A stretch of 64,000 nucleotides of DNA, taken from the NCBI RefSeq assembly GCF_028713855.1, contig NZ_JAQTNN010000011.1, forward strand, positions 37,249-101,248, read 5' to 3'. This DNA is from Sulfuricurvum sp. GTDB taxonomy: Bacteria; Campylobacterota; Campylobacteria; Campylobacterales; Sulfurimonadaceae. Positions 31,429 through 39,900 of the stretch are shown here, in pieces. Numbering within the stretch: position 1 is the first letter of the stretch; each line of letters begins with the position of its first letter. The notes beneath the pieces are model-generated. The model made no database searches. It was not told where the DNA came from and saw only the letters and a list, made by a program, of their open reading frames with translations. The position numbers and the translations under genes were made by a program.

Positions 31429-32742
31429 ATGAATTTATTTCACACCAAAGACAAACACGAATTTACCCCGCTCCTCGTAGAGATCGAAGAGCGTCCTACT
31501 TCTCCTTTGGGGAGAAGCCTGCTGTGGAGTTTGTTTGCCTTCCTCACCATAGCACTCTTATGGCTGTTCTTTGCCAAAATCGATGTTGTGGTCAGCGCAC
31601 GAGGCAAAGTTATCCCCGTGGGAGAGATTAAAACCCTCCAACCGGTAGAGACAGGTGTCATCGGCTCGATTTTAGTTAAAGAGGGACAAAGCGTTAAAAA
31701 GGGAGAGGTGCTGATGGAGATCGACCCCTCCGTAACTCAAAGTGATCTCGAATCTAAACAAAAGAACCTCTCACTTCTCGAACTGGAAATTGAACGACTC
31801 GATGCCCAGATTAACGATAGAGCGTTTCATCCCAATAGCAAATGCCAAGACACTGCCGCTATTGCAACGCAACAGATGATGTACACCTCCGGCAAACTCG
31901 CCTACGATCAACAACGTCAAGTGCTCCAAGAGCAGATTCGTCAAAACGATGAAGCAACCGAAACGGCGAAAGCCGATAAAAGCAGACTCAAACAACTCCT
32001 CTCCTCAGCAAAAGATCATGAAGCTCGTCTCAAAGAGGTACTCGATATCATCGCCAAAAAAGAGTACGAAGATGCCAAAAACCAAAGAGTAGAGTACCAA
32101 GAACAACTCACTATGAAAGAGCACGTTATCGCTCAGTCCCAAGGTAAACTAAACGAACTCACCCAACAGCTCCGCCTCATTACCCAAGAGTACCGAAACA
32201 AACTCCTCACCGACCTCACCCAAAAGTCCAAAGAGGCAACGTCACTGCGCACCGAAGTGGAAACCACCCAGTTTCGTAATGCCAAACAGCAGATCATTGC
32301 TCCGGTGGATGGTTACGTCGGTAAACTCTTAGTTCATACCGTAGGAGGAGTCGTCACCCCAGCTGAGAAACTCCTCACCCTGATTCCTAAAGGGGTCCCT
32401 CTTATCATTCAAGCAACAGTCCTCAACCAAGACATCGGTTTCATCACCAAAGAGATGGAAGCCGCTATCAAGATCGATACGTTCGATTTCCAAAAATACG
32501 GACTGCTCCACGGCAAAGTCAAACACATCGCCGATGATGCTATCGAAGATGAGAAACTCGGACCCGTCTATGAGATCACCATTGACCCAAAAGAGACAAC
32601 ACTACGGGTAGAGGGAAAAGAGTTAACCATCAATCCCGGCATGAGTGTCACGGCGGAACTCAAAGTCGGAAAGCGCAGAGTGATTGAGTTCTTTATCTAT
32701 CCGATGATTAAGTATTTGGATGAAGGGTTGAGTGTGAGATGA
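31429..32742 (+). CDS. type I secretion membrane fusion protein (HlyD-like)
   Basis: This 437-residue adaptor has a short cytoplasmic N-terminus, one membrane segment (about residues 27-46, LLWSLFAFLTIALLWLFFAK), a beta-barrel/lipoyl half-motif (VIPVGEIKTLQPVETGVIG and VKEGQSVKKGEVLMEID), a long coiled coil (residues about 100-275) and the second lipoyl half (IIAPVDGYVGKLLVHTVGG). This is the standard HlyD layout that bridges HlyB and TolC across the periplasm. Its stop overlaps the radical SAM start as ATGA, so the modification enzymes are in the same transcript. A 13-base piece of its 3' end (AGTGTGAGATGAT) recurs at the end of the truncated oxygenase at 34327. Confidence 0.93.
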   Translation: MNLFHTKDKHEFTPLLVEIEERPTSPLGRSLLWSLFAFLTIALLWLFFAKIDVVVSARGKVIPVGEIKTLQPVETGVIGSILVKEGQSVKKGEVLMEIDPSVTQSDLESKQKNLSLLELEIERLDAQINDRAFHPNSKCQDTAAIATQQMMYTSGKLAYDQQRQVLQEQIRQNDEATETAKADKSRLKQLLSSAKDHEARLKEVLDIIAKKEYEDAKNQRVEYQEQLTMKEHVIAQSQGKLNELTQQLRLITQEYRNKLLTDLTQKSKEATSLRTEVETTQFRNAKQQIIAPVDGYVGKLLVHTVGGVVTPAEKLLTLIPKGVPLIIQATVLNQDIGFITKEMEAAIKIDTFDFQKYGLLHGKVKHIADDAIEDEKLGPVYEITIDPKETTLRVEGKELTINPGMSVTAELKVGKRRVIEFFIYPMIKYLDEGLSVR

Positions 32743-33506
32743 TTTGTCAAATTGAGATTACAACGTATTGCAACGCTAAATGCTTTTATTGTCCAAATGA
32801 ATTTCTCGAACATCGGCATATTTCTTTTACGCTTTTTACAAAAATTATCGATTCGTTGCCAACACAGAGTGATTTATTATTGCAAGGAACGGGTGAACCA
32901 TTGCTTCATCCGCAGTTTTGGGAGATGGTTGAATATGCAAAGCAAAAAACACACAGTATTAGTATTATTACTAACGGAACTATTGCGTTAGAAAATAGCC
33001 AATTACAGATGCTAAAGAGTGTTGGTATTTCAATAGATACGCTTTGCGTAGATACAGCCAAAAAAACTGGACGCCCTGATCCTTCACTGATAATAAACAA
33101 GTTACTGGAATATCATTCCAGCATTCCCGAAAAGATTAAAATTTTTGCAGTCGATTACGGACAAGAGTTACAGACACTTCGCACTTTTGCATTGCGACAT
33201 AAAATTATATTATTTGTTCAACATATACAGCCGAAATCATCGTATCAATCACGATATAAGACTAATTTGTTGACATATCGAAATTATCACTGTCGATATA
33301 TTGAGAACAATATCATTCGATACTTTTTTGTCGATGGCAAAGAAGCTCCATGTTGTTTTATGATTGATCGGCATAAAGCCCTATCGAGAGACGAGGTATT
33401 TAAATACCTCTCATCAGGAAATGTACCCGAATGTTGTCAACAATGCGGTGAGTTAACAGGCGTTTCTCGTTTATCTATGCGTTCTAATTCTAAGGTGACG
33501 ATATGA
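32739..33506 (+). CDS. radical SAM enzyme
   Basis: This 255-residue protein starts almost directly with the [4Fe-4S] motif CNAKCFYC (CxxxCxxC) at residues 11-18, followed by the SAM-binding GTGEP block near residue 50 and the ITNGT block near residue 78. The C-terminus has more cysteines (CCFM, CCQQCGEL), resembling a short SPASM-type auxiliary cluster region. Radical SAM/SPASM proteins modify peptides or act in glycan biosynthesis. Its ATGA overlaps with both hlyD and the following glycosyltransferase put it in a coupled string with the exporter. The substrate is unknown; modification of the secreted RTX proteins or their glycans is the inference. Confidence 0.85.
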   Translation: MICQIEITTYCNAKCFYCPNEFLEHRHISFTLFTKIIDSLPTQSDLLLQGTGEPLLHPQFWEMVEYAKQKTHSISIITNGTIALENSQLQMLKSVGISIDTLCVDTAKKTGRPDPSLIINKLLEYHSSIPEKIKIFAVDYGQELQTLRTFALRHKIILFVQHIQPKSSYQSRYKTNLLTYRNYHCRYIENNIIRYFFVDGKEAPCCFMIDRHKALSRDEVFKYLSSGNVPECCQQCGELTGVSRLSMRSNSKVTI

Positions 33507-34240
33507 TTAATATTACTGTCGTTGTCCCCGTTTATAATCCTCCAATTCATCTATTCGCTGAGTGTTTACATGCACTTAGAAAGTTGAATCCGTATGAAGT
33601 GATATTGGTCGATGACTGTTCTAGCGATAATAAGGTTATTCAAATGGCAAAATCATCAGGATTTCGTTATTTAAAAACGCCATATCAATCGGGACATGAA
33701 GGATTGCCGTTTAATATGGGAGTCAAGGCGGCATCAGGGGAATATATTTGCCGTGTCGATCACGATGATGTGCTCCTCGAATTACCGCAAACAATGGATA
33801 CAGATATATATTTGAATCGCTTAACTCGGGTTAAGGCTCCGGTAGGTATTACAATTGAAGAGTTAATCCTTGCTCCAAGAGCGATAATAAATGGTATGGT
33901 AGCTAAAAAAGAGGTGTACTGTCGTTATCCAATGGCAGAAGATGCAAATGTATACGGAGATATCCTTTTTACACTGAGAGTCCTTCATAATCAACATACT
34001 TACACACTACATCCAAGTATAAATTATATCTATAATCAACACCCAGCTTCAATCCAAAATTCTAAATCTAATTTTCATAACCGACTTCGTCATATCCAAA
34101 CAGTAGCGAGGTTTTGCCAGTTAGAAAATATCGAGCCTACACAAGCGATACGGTATCTTGAGATGGCGATGATGAATGTACGGTATGGGAGTGGAAGTCT
34201 GAAGCGGGTGATGAAAAAAAGAGAGGAAGGTAAATCATGA
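33503..34240 (+). CDS. family 2 glycosyltransferase (copy 1)
   Basis: This 245-residue GT-A fold enzyme has the nucleotide-sugar motifs VVPVYNPP at residues 7-14, VDDCSSD near residue 36 and the metal-binding CRVDHDDV near residue 82. It is short for the family, so it is a single catalytic domain without membrane segments. The C-terminal RHIQTVARFCQLE region is almost identical to that of copy 2 at 34335. It overlaps the radical SAM gene by ATGA, and its own end overlaps a truncated oxygenase by ATGA. It is likely to transfer a sugar to a protein or lipid made by this locus; the acceptor is not evident. Confidence 0.88.
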   Translation: MINITVVVPVYNPPIHLFAECLHALRKLNPYEVILVDDCSSDNKVIQMAKSSGFRYLKTPYQSGHEGLPFNMGVKAASGEYICRVDHDDVLLELPQTMDTDIYLNRLTRVKAPVGITIEELILAPRAIINGMVAKKEVYCRYPMAEDANVYGDILFTLRVLHNQHTYTLHPSINYIYNQHPASIQNSKSNFHNRLRHIQTVARFCQLENIEPTQAIRYLEMAMMNVRYGSGSLKRVMKKREEGKS

Positions 34241-34338
34241 ATAACTACATCAGTGTCTATGACGATATTCTTAACTTGCGTTATTGTCAAGATTGGATCG
34301 ATAGTCTCGAATCCAATCTCAAGGTCAGTGTGAGATGA
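34237..34338 (+). pseudogene. truncated 5' copy of the 2OG-Fe(II) oxygenase gene
   Basis: A 33-codon frame begins MNNYISVYDDIL and matches the first 27 codons of the intact oxygenase at 35068, then changes to KVSVR and stops. It keeps ATGA overlaps at both ends. It is the scar of a tandem duplication of the glycosyltransferase-oxygenase pair. The tail repeats the last codons of hlyD. Confidence 0.85.
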
Positions 34339-35075
34339 TGAAAATATCTGTTGTTGTCCCTTTTTACAATCCGCCTCTTCATCTCTTTGCTGAGTGCTTG
34401 CGCGCACTCAAAAAGCTAAACCCCTATGAGGTGATATTGGTTGATGATTGTTCATCCGATACTCATGCTGTTCAGATGGCACAAGCATCAGGATTCATCT
34501 ATCTTAAAACACCGTATCAATCAGGATTTGACGGATTGCCAGAAAATCTTGGTGTTCGGTATGCAACAGGAGAATATATTTGTCGTGTCGATGCGGATGA
34601 TGTGTTGCTAGAGTTGCCGGAGAGCATAGAAAGCGATATTCATTTTGGACGATTAACCCGAGTCAAATCCCCTGAGGGAATCACTATTGAAGAACTAATT
34701 CTCGCACCAAGAGCAATCAGCAATGGGTTAGTAGCAAAAAAAGAGATATTTACGCGCTATCCAAGAGCGGAGGATGGGAATGTGTACGGAGATGTCCTCT
34801 TTGCATTGAGGATACTGCATAATCAACACACCTATAGCGTCCATCTAAATGTCAACTATATCTATCATAAACACCCCACTTCAATACAAAATTCTAAGTC
34901 CAATTTTCATAACCGGCTTCGTCATATCCAAACAGTAGCGAGATTTTGCCAGTTAGAAAATATCGAGCCTACTCAAGCGATACGCTATTTGGAGATGGCG
35001 ATGATGAATGTACGATATGGAAGTGGAAGTTTGAAGCGGGTGATGAAAAAAAAGAGGAAGGTAAATCATGAATAA
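34335..35075 (+). CDS. family 2 glycosyltransferase (copy 2)
   Basis: This 246-residue paralogue of the preceding glycosyltransferase has VVPFYNPP, VDDCSSD and the metal site CRVDADDV. The two copies are similar throughout and nearly identical over the last 200 bases. They end differently because a small indel in an A-run (seven versus eight A near the stop) shifts the frame: copy 1 ends REEGKS and copy 2 ends KRKVNHE. Active-site differences (DHDD versus DADD) could give different donor or acceptor choice. It overlaps the oxygenase start by 8 bp. Confidence 0.88.
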   Translation: MMKISVVVPFYNPPLHLFAECLRALKKLNPYEVILVDDCSSDTHAVQMAQASGFIYLKTPYQSGFDGLPENLGVRYATGEYICRVDADDVLLELPESIESDIHFGRLTRVKSPEGITIEELILAPRAISNGLVAKKEIFTRYPRAEDGNVYGDVLFALRILHNQHTYSVHLNVNYIYHKHPTSIQNSKSNFHNRLRHIQTVARFCQLENIEPTQAIRYLEMAMMNVRYGSGSLKRVMKKKRKVNHE

Positions 35076-35628
35076 CTACATCAGTGTCTATGACGATATT
35101 CTTAGCCTGCGCTACTGCCAAGATCTGATCGATAGATTCGAATCCAATCCTCAATGTCATCATAATGTGCGCAATACGCATGATGAGTGGCAAATGCGCT
35201 TCACCCAAATCAATCTGTATCAGCATGACATTTTTCGTGATGACGTTATAGCGCTTACTCAATTATTTCGTGAAGCAATAGAGCGTTATAAAGCCGATAA
35301 CGGTATCGAACCGCATCAATGGCCTAGTGACTATACATTTGAGCAGATACGGATGAAACGCTACCAGAGCGGCGGAGACGACCGATTCGATCATCATGTG
35401 GATGTTACAAATCACGATTCTGCTAGACGGTTTTTGGTGGTCTTTTTCTATCTCAATGACGACTTTGAAGGGGGTGAGACCGATTTTCCGCAACTGGGGA
35501 TCATGGCAAAGCCTAAACCGGGGAGGTTGATTATGTTTCCTCCAATGTGGGCATGGTGGCATAGAGCCAAACCTATAGTGAGAGGGAGTCCGAAATATAT
35601 CGTTGGGACGTTGTTGCATTACAAATGA
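35068..35628 (+). CDS. 2OG-Fe(II) oxygenase, prolyl 4-hydroxylase type
   Basis: This 186-residue protein has the double-stranded beta-helix signature of P4H-like oxygenases: the iron ligands H-x-D in DHHVDVT near residue 111 and a distal His in WWHRAKPI near residue 170, then GSPKYIVGTLLHY for 2-oxoglutarate binding. The internal blocks FFYLNDDFEGGETDFP and KPKPGRLIMFP are typical of the family. Such enzymes hydroxylate Pro, Asp or Asn side chains. In an exporter operon the obvious candidates are the aspartate- and asparagine-rich RTX repeats. That substrate is inferred, not shown. Confidence 0.9.
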   Translation: MNNYISVYDDILSLRYCQDLIDRFESNPQCHHNVRNTHDEWQMRFTQINLYQHDIFRDDVIALTQLFREAIERYKADNGIEPHQWPSDYTFEQIRMKRYQSGGDDRFDHHVDVTNHDSARRFLVVFFYLNDDFEGGETDFPQLGIMAKPKPGRLIMFPPMWAWWHRAKPIVRGSPKYIVGTLLHYK

Positions 35629-35678
35629 AATCAATACAAAGGGAAATCATGAAAAAAATCCACAGAAAGGCGGCATAA

Positions 35679-36956
35679 ATGGCATATATAGAATCGTTTT
35701 TTTACTACTGGCTGTTTGTTTTAATAGGGGGAATAGTCATCTATGCTTTTCTCTTTGTTATAGGAGGGATGATTCGAGGGGTATTGCATCTTCGACATTC
35801 GACAAACGAAAAGCTTCTGAGCTTTTTAAGTATCAAAAAAAGTCTGAAAATCTTTGCCCCTCTGTATATCTTTTCGTTCGGTTTTTTCTATATCGATAAG
35901 GCGAGTGATTATCTATGGGAAGATAGAGCTTATAAAGAGGCAAAAGCTTATGCGATTGCGGGGGAATATGTTTTTCTTTTAAAAGCTGGGTTATTGCAGT
36001 TTGTTTATCCAAATAATTCACTTTTACAACCATTAAATATGGTGGAATCGTTTGTTCTGACAAAAACAGATGAGCATATTCCCGCAACCGATGCAGAACG
36101 CCAGATTTGGAAGTACAAATTTCACTTAATCGATTATGCCGGAACAATGTTCGCTCCGATCACGGATGAATCCAAAGCAAGAGAGTTGGATTTTACCAAC
36201 CCTGCGGCGTCAATGAAACCTGAGTTATTGAACACTTTAGATGAAATATATAGTGCCATGGACATTTTAAGTAAAGCACCGATGAAGGACAAAGAGTTTG
36301 ATCGGATAGATCGATATTTGGTGATCGCATCGATGGCTCCGTATTATAAAGAATATATTTTATACAGAGCCGAACTAAATTCTGATACCAATGATCGCCG
36401 TTATTATGAGAAAAAATGGGAAAAGTTCTACGGAGATGACGTATTAAAGAATAATTTTATGCACTATCTGGCTATCTTGGATCAAACGCATGATGCAATG
36501 ACAAAAGATAAAGAACTTGCACAAGTGTTTGAAGAACATCCCCGCATCAAGGCTTCTTACTACTGGGGTGCAGTCAGAGGGTACGTGGCATGGAGTAATC
36601 TTCAAACAGATGAAGATGATGTTTATCCCTGCAAAAATCCTAACTTTTTGAAGTTTGTAGATTACTACAAAGAATATACCGACTGGGCATATAGAACCTC
36701 AAATAGTTCATTTCAATCACTTTCACGACGAGAGAAGAAAAATTATGACTTCAAAATTGAAAATCAGGAACATCCTTATTATGTAGCTAAATATATATGC
36801 AAAATCCCTTTTGAATATATGGCAGTAGGAGAAGCTTGTATAGAAGAGAGATATCGAGTAGAAAGCTTTAGTAGTTCAATGGAGATGAGTGCGAATATAA
36901 AACATATTCGTGAATTGCAACAAAAACAAACCCAAGGAGTAAACAATGGCAGATAA
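35679..36956 (+). CDS. membrane protein upstream of giant RTX gene
   Basis: This 425-residue protein of unknown function has two membrane segments near the N-terminus (about residues 9-33 and 55-72) followed by a soluble, helical, charged domain rich in Tyr and Asp. A 9-residue frame (35649-35678) with its own Shine-Dalgarno ends right before its ATG and may be a leader or a scar. The 3' end overlaps the giant RTX start codon by 11 bp, the same overlap length as at the other RTX gene, and the RTX Shine-Dalgarno (AAGGAG) lies in its last codons. A dedicated partner of the giant protein is the likely role. Confidence 0.6.
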   Translation: MAYIESFFYYWLFVLIGGIVIYAFLFVIGGMIRGVLHLRHSTNEKLLSFLSIKKSLKIFAPLYIFSFGFFYIDKASDYLWEDRAYKEAKAYAIAGEYVFLLKAGLLQFVYPNNSLLQPLNMVESFVLTKTDEHIPATDAERQIWKYKFHLIDYAGTMFAPITDESKARELDFTNPAASMKPELLNTLDEIYSAMDILSKAPMKDKEFDRIDRYLVIASMAPYYKEYILYRAELNSDTNDRRYYEKKWEKFYGDDVLKNNFMHYLAILDQTHDAMTKDKELAQVFEEHPRIKASYYWGAVRGYVAWSNLQTDEDDVYPCKNPNFLKFVDYYKEYTDWAYRTSNSSFQSLSRREKKNYDFKIENQEHPYYVAKYICKIPFEYMAVGEACIEERYRVESFSSSMEMSANIKHIRELQQKQTQGVNNGR

Positions 36957-39900
36957 TATTACGGAAATCGCACAATCACACCCGACGGAGCGTGCGCAGG
37001 TTGAGAGTGGACTGGCTGAATGGATGCAGGAGAACGGTAAATCTGTACCAGAGTATTATACGATGATAGTGAATGCTATCACTGCATTAGCTGTAGAGTA
37101 TGGAGTCAATGCAGATAATCTAGTAAAAGGGCATCAAATTACATTTTTTGCTTTTAATACTGGATTGGGGGTTTCTGCATCAAGTATTATTAACTACGGT
37201 GTCTCAAACGACCCATGGCCAAAAGCATTGGCAAAGGCAGTAGCGGGAGTTTCATGGGATGCTATATCGTTTGCATTCGGAGGTCTCGGACTAAAAGGTG
37301 CGGCGAATGTTGCGATAAGCACCGGAGCAGGTAATACTCTTTCCAATATCGCCGATAAAGGTTACGATATTATATGGGGTCCTGATTATGAAGTAGAAAA
37401 GACTGATGGTACCAATGGAACAATCACTAATATCTCCGTAGATTATACATTGGCAGATGCACTGCTTATTCCCGATAAATTAAAAGAGTTTTTAAAAGCA
37501 AAAGCGATTATCGGCGATTGGATTTTGACAGATAGGAATGGGAAAAAATTAGAATATTTTGAAAACAGCAATACATATATTCTTAGAAACACCTCTTTCG
37601 AAACTGCCCGAACTTCCAAACTGATCGATGGATTATTCGTCTACGACAGTTACGGAACACTGCCGATGAACGTCAAGTTTTCCGATACGCAGACCCTTGC
37701 ACTCAAACCGCTCTTTTTTGATAACTCCGTCCTCGAATCTTTAGCAAAATCAGACGGTCGAGTGATGAAGGCACTCAATGATCTCAACTCATTCTACATC
37801 GACAGTCCTACTGCGGCAAAAGATGACCCACAAAACTATTCGGTTAAATATATAAAAGACCGCGCACTATTATTGTACGTACATAACTGGAAAGCAAAAA
37901 ATGAGCAAGAACATTATAAAGAAATTTTGGACTCATTGTACGATCCCGAAGCGGCTATTCGTGAATTTTTGAGAGGTCAAAAAACGTATATTATCGATCA
38001 TAAAAATAATGTCGAATACGGTGTTAGTTTCCTCGGAATGAAAGACGGTAGTCACAGAGTAATCGAATTTGGTTCTAGCGGAGCTGATGATGATTTTGAA
38101 TATACGGACAACAATGACAACCTTTATGGAATGGATGGAAATGACGACATCAATGGAGGAAGTGGAAAAGATTGGTTAGAAGGCGGCAAAGGGGGTGATA
38201 CCCTCAAAGGTGGAGCAGGTAACGACATACTAGTAGGAAGTACCAATAGTATCTACGATGACGGAGCAAGCGATACTCTCGAAGGGGGAGCTGATTTTGA
38301 TACCTACTTCGCAAATAACTCCGATGTCATCAAAGACTCCGACGGTAAAGGATTAGTAAAATTCGACGGTATTGATTTAACCGGTAAAAAGTATAAAAAC
38401 AAAGATACTGGACGTTACGAAGATGATGACTACATCTATAACGGCGATCCAAAAACCAAAGGAACCCTAACCGTCACAGCGAAAAATGGCTCAAAAACCA
38501 TCACCATCCAAGAATGGAGTAACAAAGAGCTCGGCATCGAACTGAGCGACACCAGAGACATCGATGTAAGCATCACCAAATCCGCATCCGCCATGGAAGG
38601 AAACTCAGGAAAACGAAGCCTCTCCTTTGCCGTCACCCTATCACGTGCACTCGAAGACGGAGAAACATTAAAAGTATCGGTTTCTTCTACCGATGAAGGA
38701 AGCTATACCTTTACAAGCGGAGAGAAAAGCCACACCTTCACCCACTCGTGGTACGGCGATACAAAAGATGAAGGAGCGATAGACCATATAGCAACCCTCA
38801 CCCCGACTACGAGCTACAGCGGTCCCTATAGCGGTGTCAAGGTCAAAGTCCTAAACAGCGGTACAGCAACCGTATACGACGATGATGAAGAACCACGCCA
38901 CGACCCACTGGCTCTCGATATGAATATGGACGGCTTCATCTCCACCACGGCACTAGAGACTTCAGGAACCTATTTCGATATTACCGGAGATGGATTAAAA
39001 GAGAGAGTAGGGTGGATTAGCCCAGTTGATGCACTCCTCACCTACGATAAAAATGAAAACGCTCAAATCGACGGAATCGACGAAGTATTCGGTAACGCCA
39101 ATGAAAGCGGATTCGAAGAGCTCAAACGCACCATCGATTCCAACCATGACAACAAGATCGACCGACGCGATGAACTCTTCGCCCAACTCCAAGTATGGAA
39201 CGATCTCAACCAAGACGGAGAAGCACAAGCAGGAGAGCTCCAAAGCCTAAGCGAAGCAGGGATCACTAGTATCGATTTAAACTACGTCTCGACCAATATT
39301 AACGTCAACGGTAACCTCCTGAGTGATGCGAGCAAATACACCGATACAACAGGTACCAAAGAACTCGCCGCCGATATCCAACTCGCTACCGATGCCAAAG
39401 ATACCAAAGTAGATATAAATGATATTCCTGATTTCACCATTGACCCGATCACCAACCTCCTCCCACAACTACGAGGAAGTGGACTGGTATATGACAGTTT
39501 CATCCGTTACAACATGGATCCGGAGTTTAAGGCGATAGCGGTAGAGATGAGCAAAGATACCGCAACCATTGCGACAGATTTCGATACCTTCATCGAACAC
39601 TACAGCGGCTATACCGCCTACGTCAACCAACTCCGTGAGAAATACAGCCAAGATACGTTTGAAATGGTCGAAGCGGATAAACATGCATGGATCGTCGAAC
39701 GCTTCGAAGCGACCAATACCAACACTGCTCAAATAGAATCGTATTACAACACTAACCTTAATAGCGGAAGAATCCCGACTACGGCAAAAATATCCAATGC
39801 GACGATGGAGATGAAATACCAATCATTAGCGGATAAAATCGAAAGTACATTTGCGATGCAGTCGGTGTATGGGGAGGTGTTCAGCGATACCCGCTACGAT

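Larger units (their letters stand above)
33503..35130 (+). repeat. tandem duplication of glycosyltransferase-oxygenase unit
   Basis: Unit 1 is 33503-34338 (complete glycosyltransferase and 5' piece of the oxygenase). Unit 2 is 34335-35628 (complete pair). The DNA is most similar from about 34065 to 34310 against 34905 to 35140, which suggests recent duplication or gene conversion at that end. Confidence 0.85.

Noticed and set aside
36946..38000. LapG-type cleavage site in the giant RTX N-terminus, which would make it a LapA-like retained adhesin
   Set aside because: No TAAG/PAAG-type motif is visible in the N-terminal domain, and no LapG or LapD gene is present in the window.
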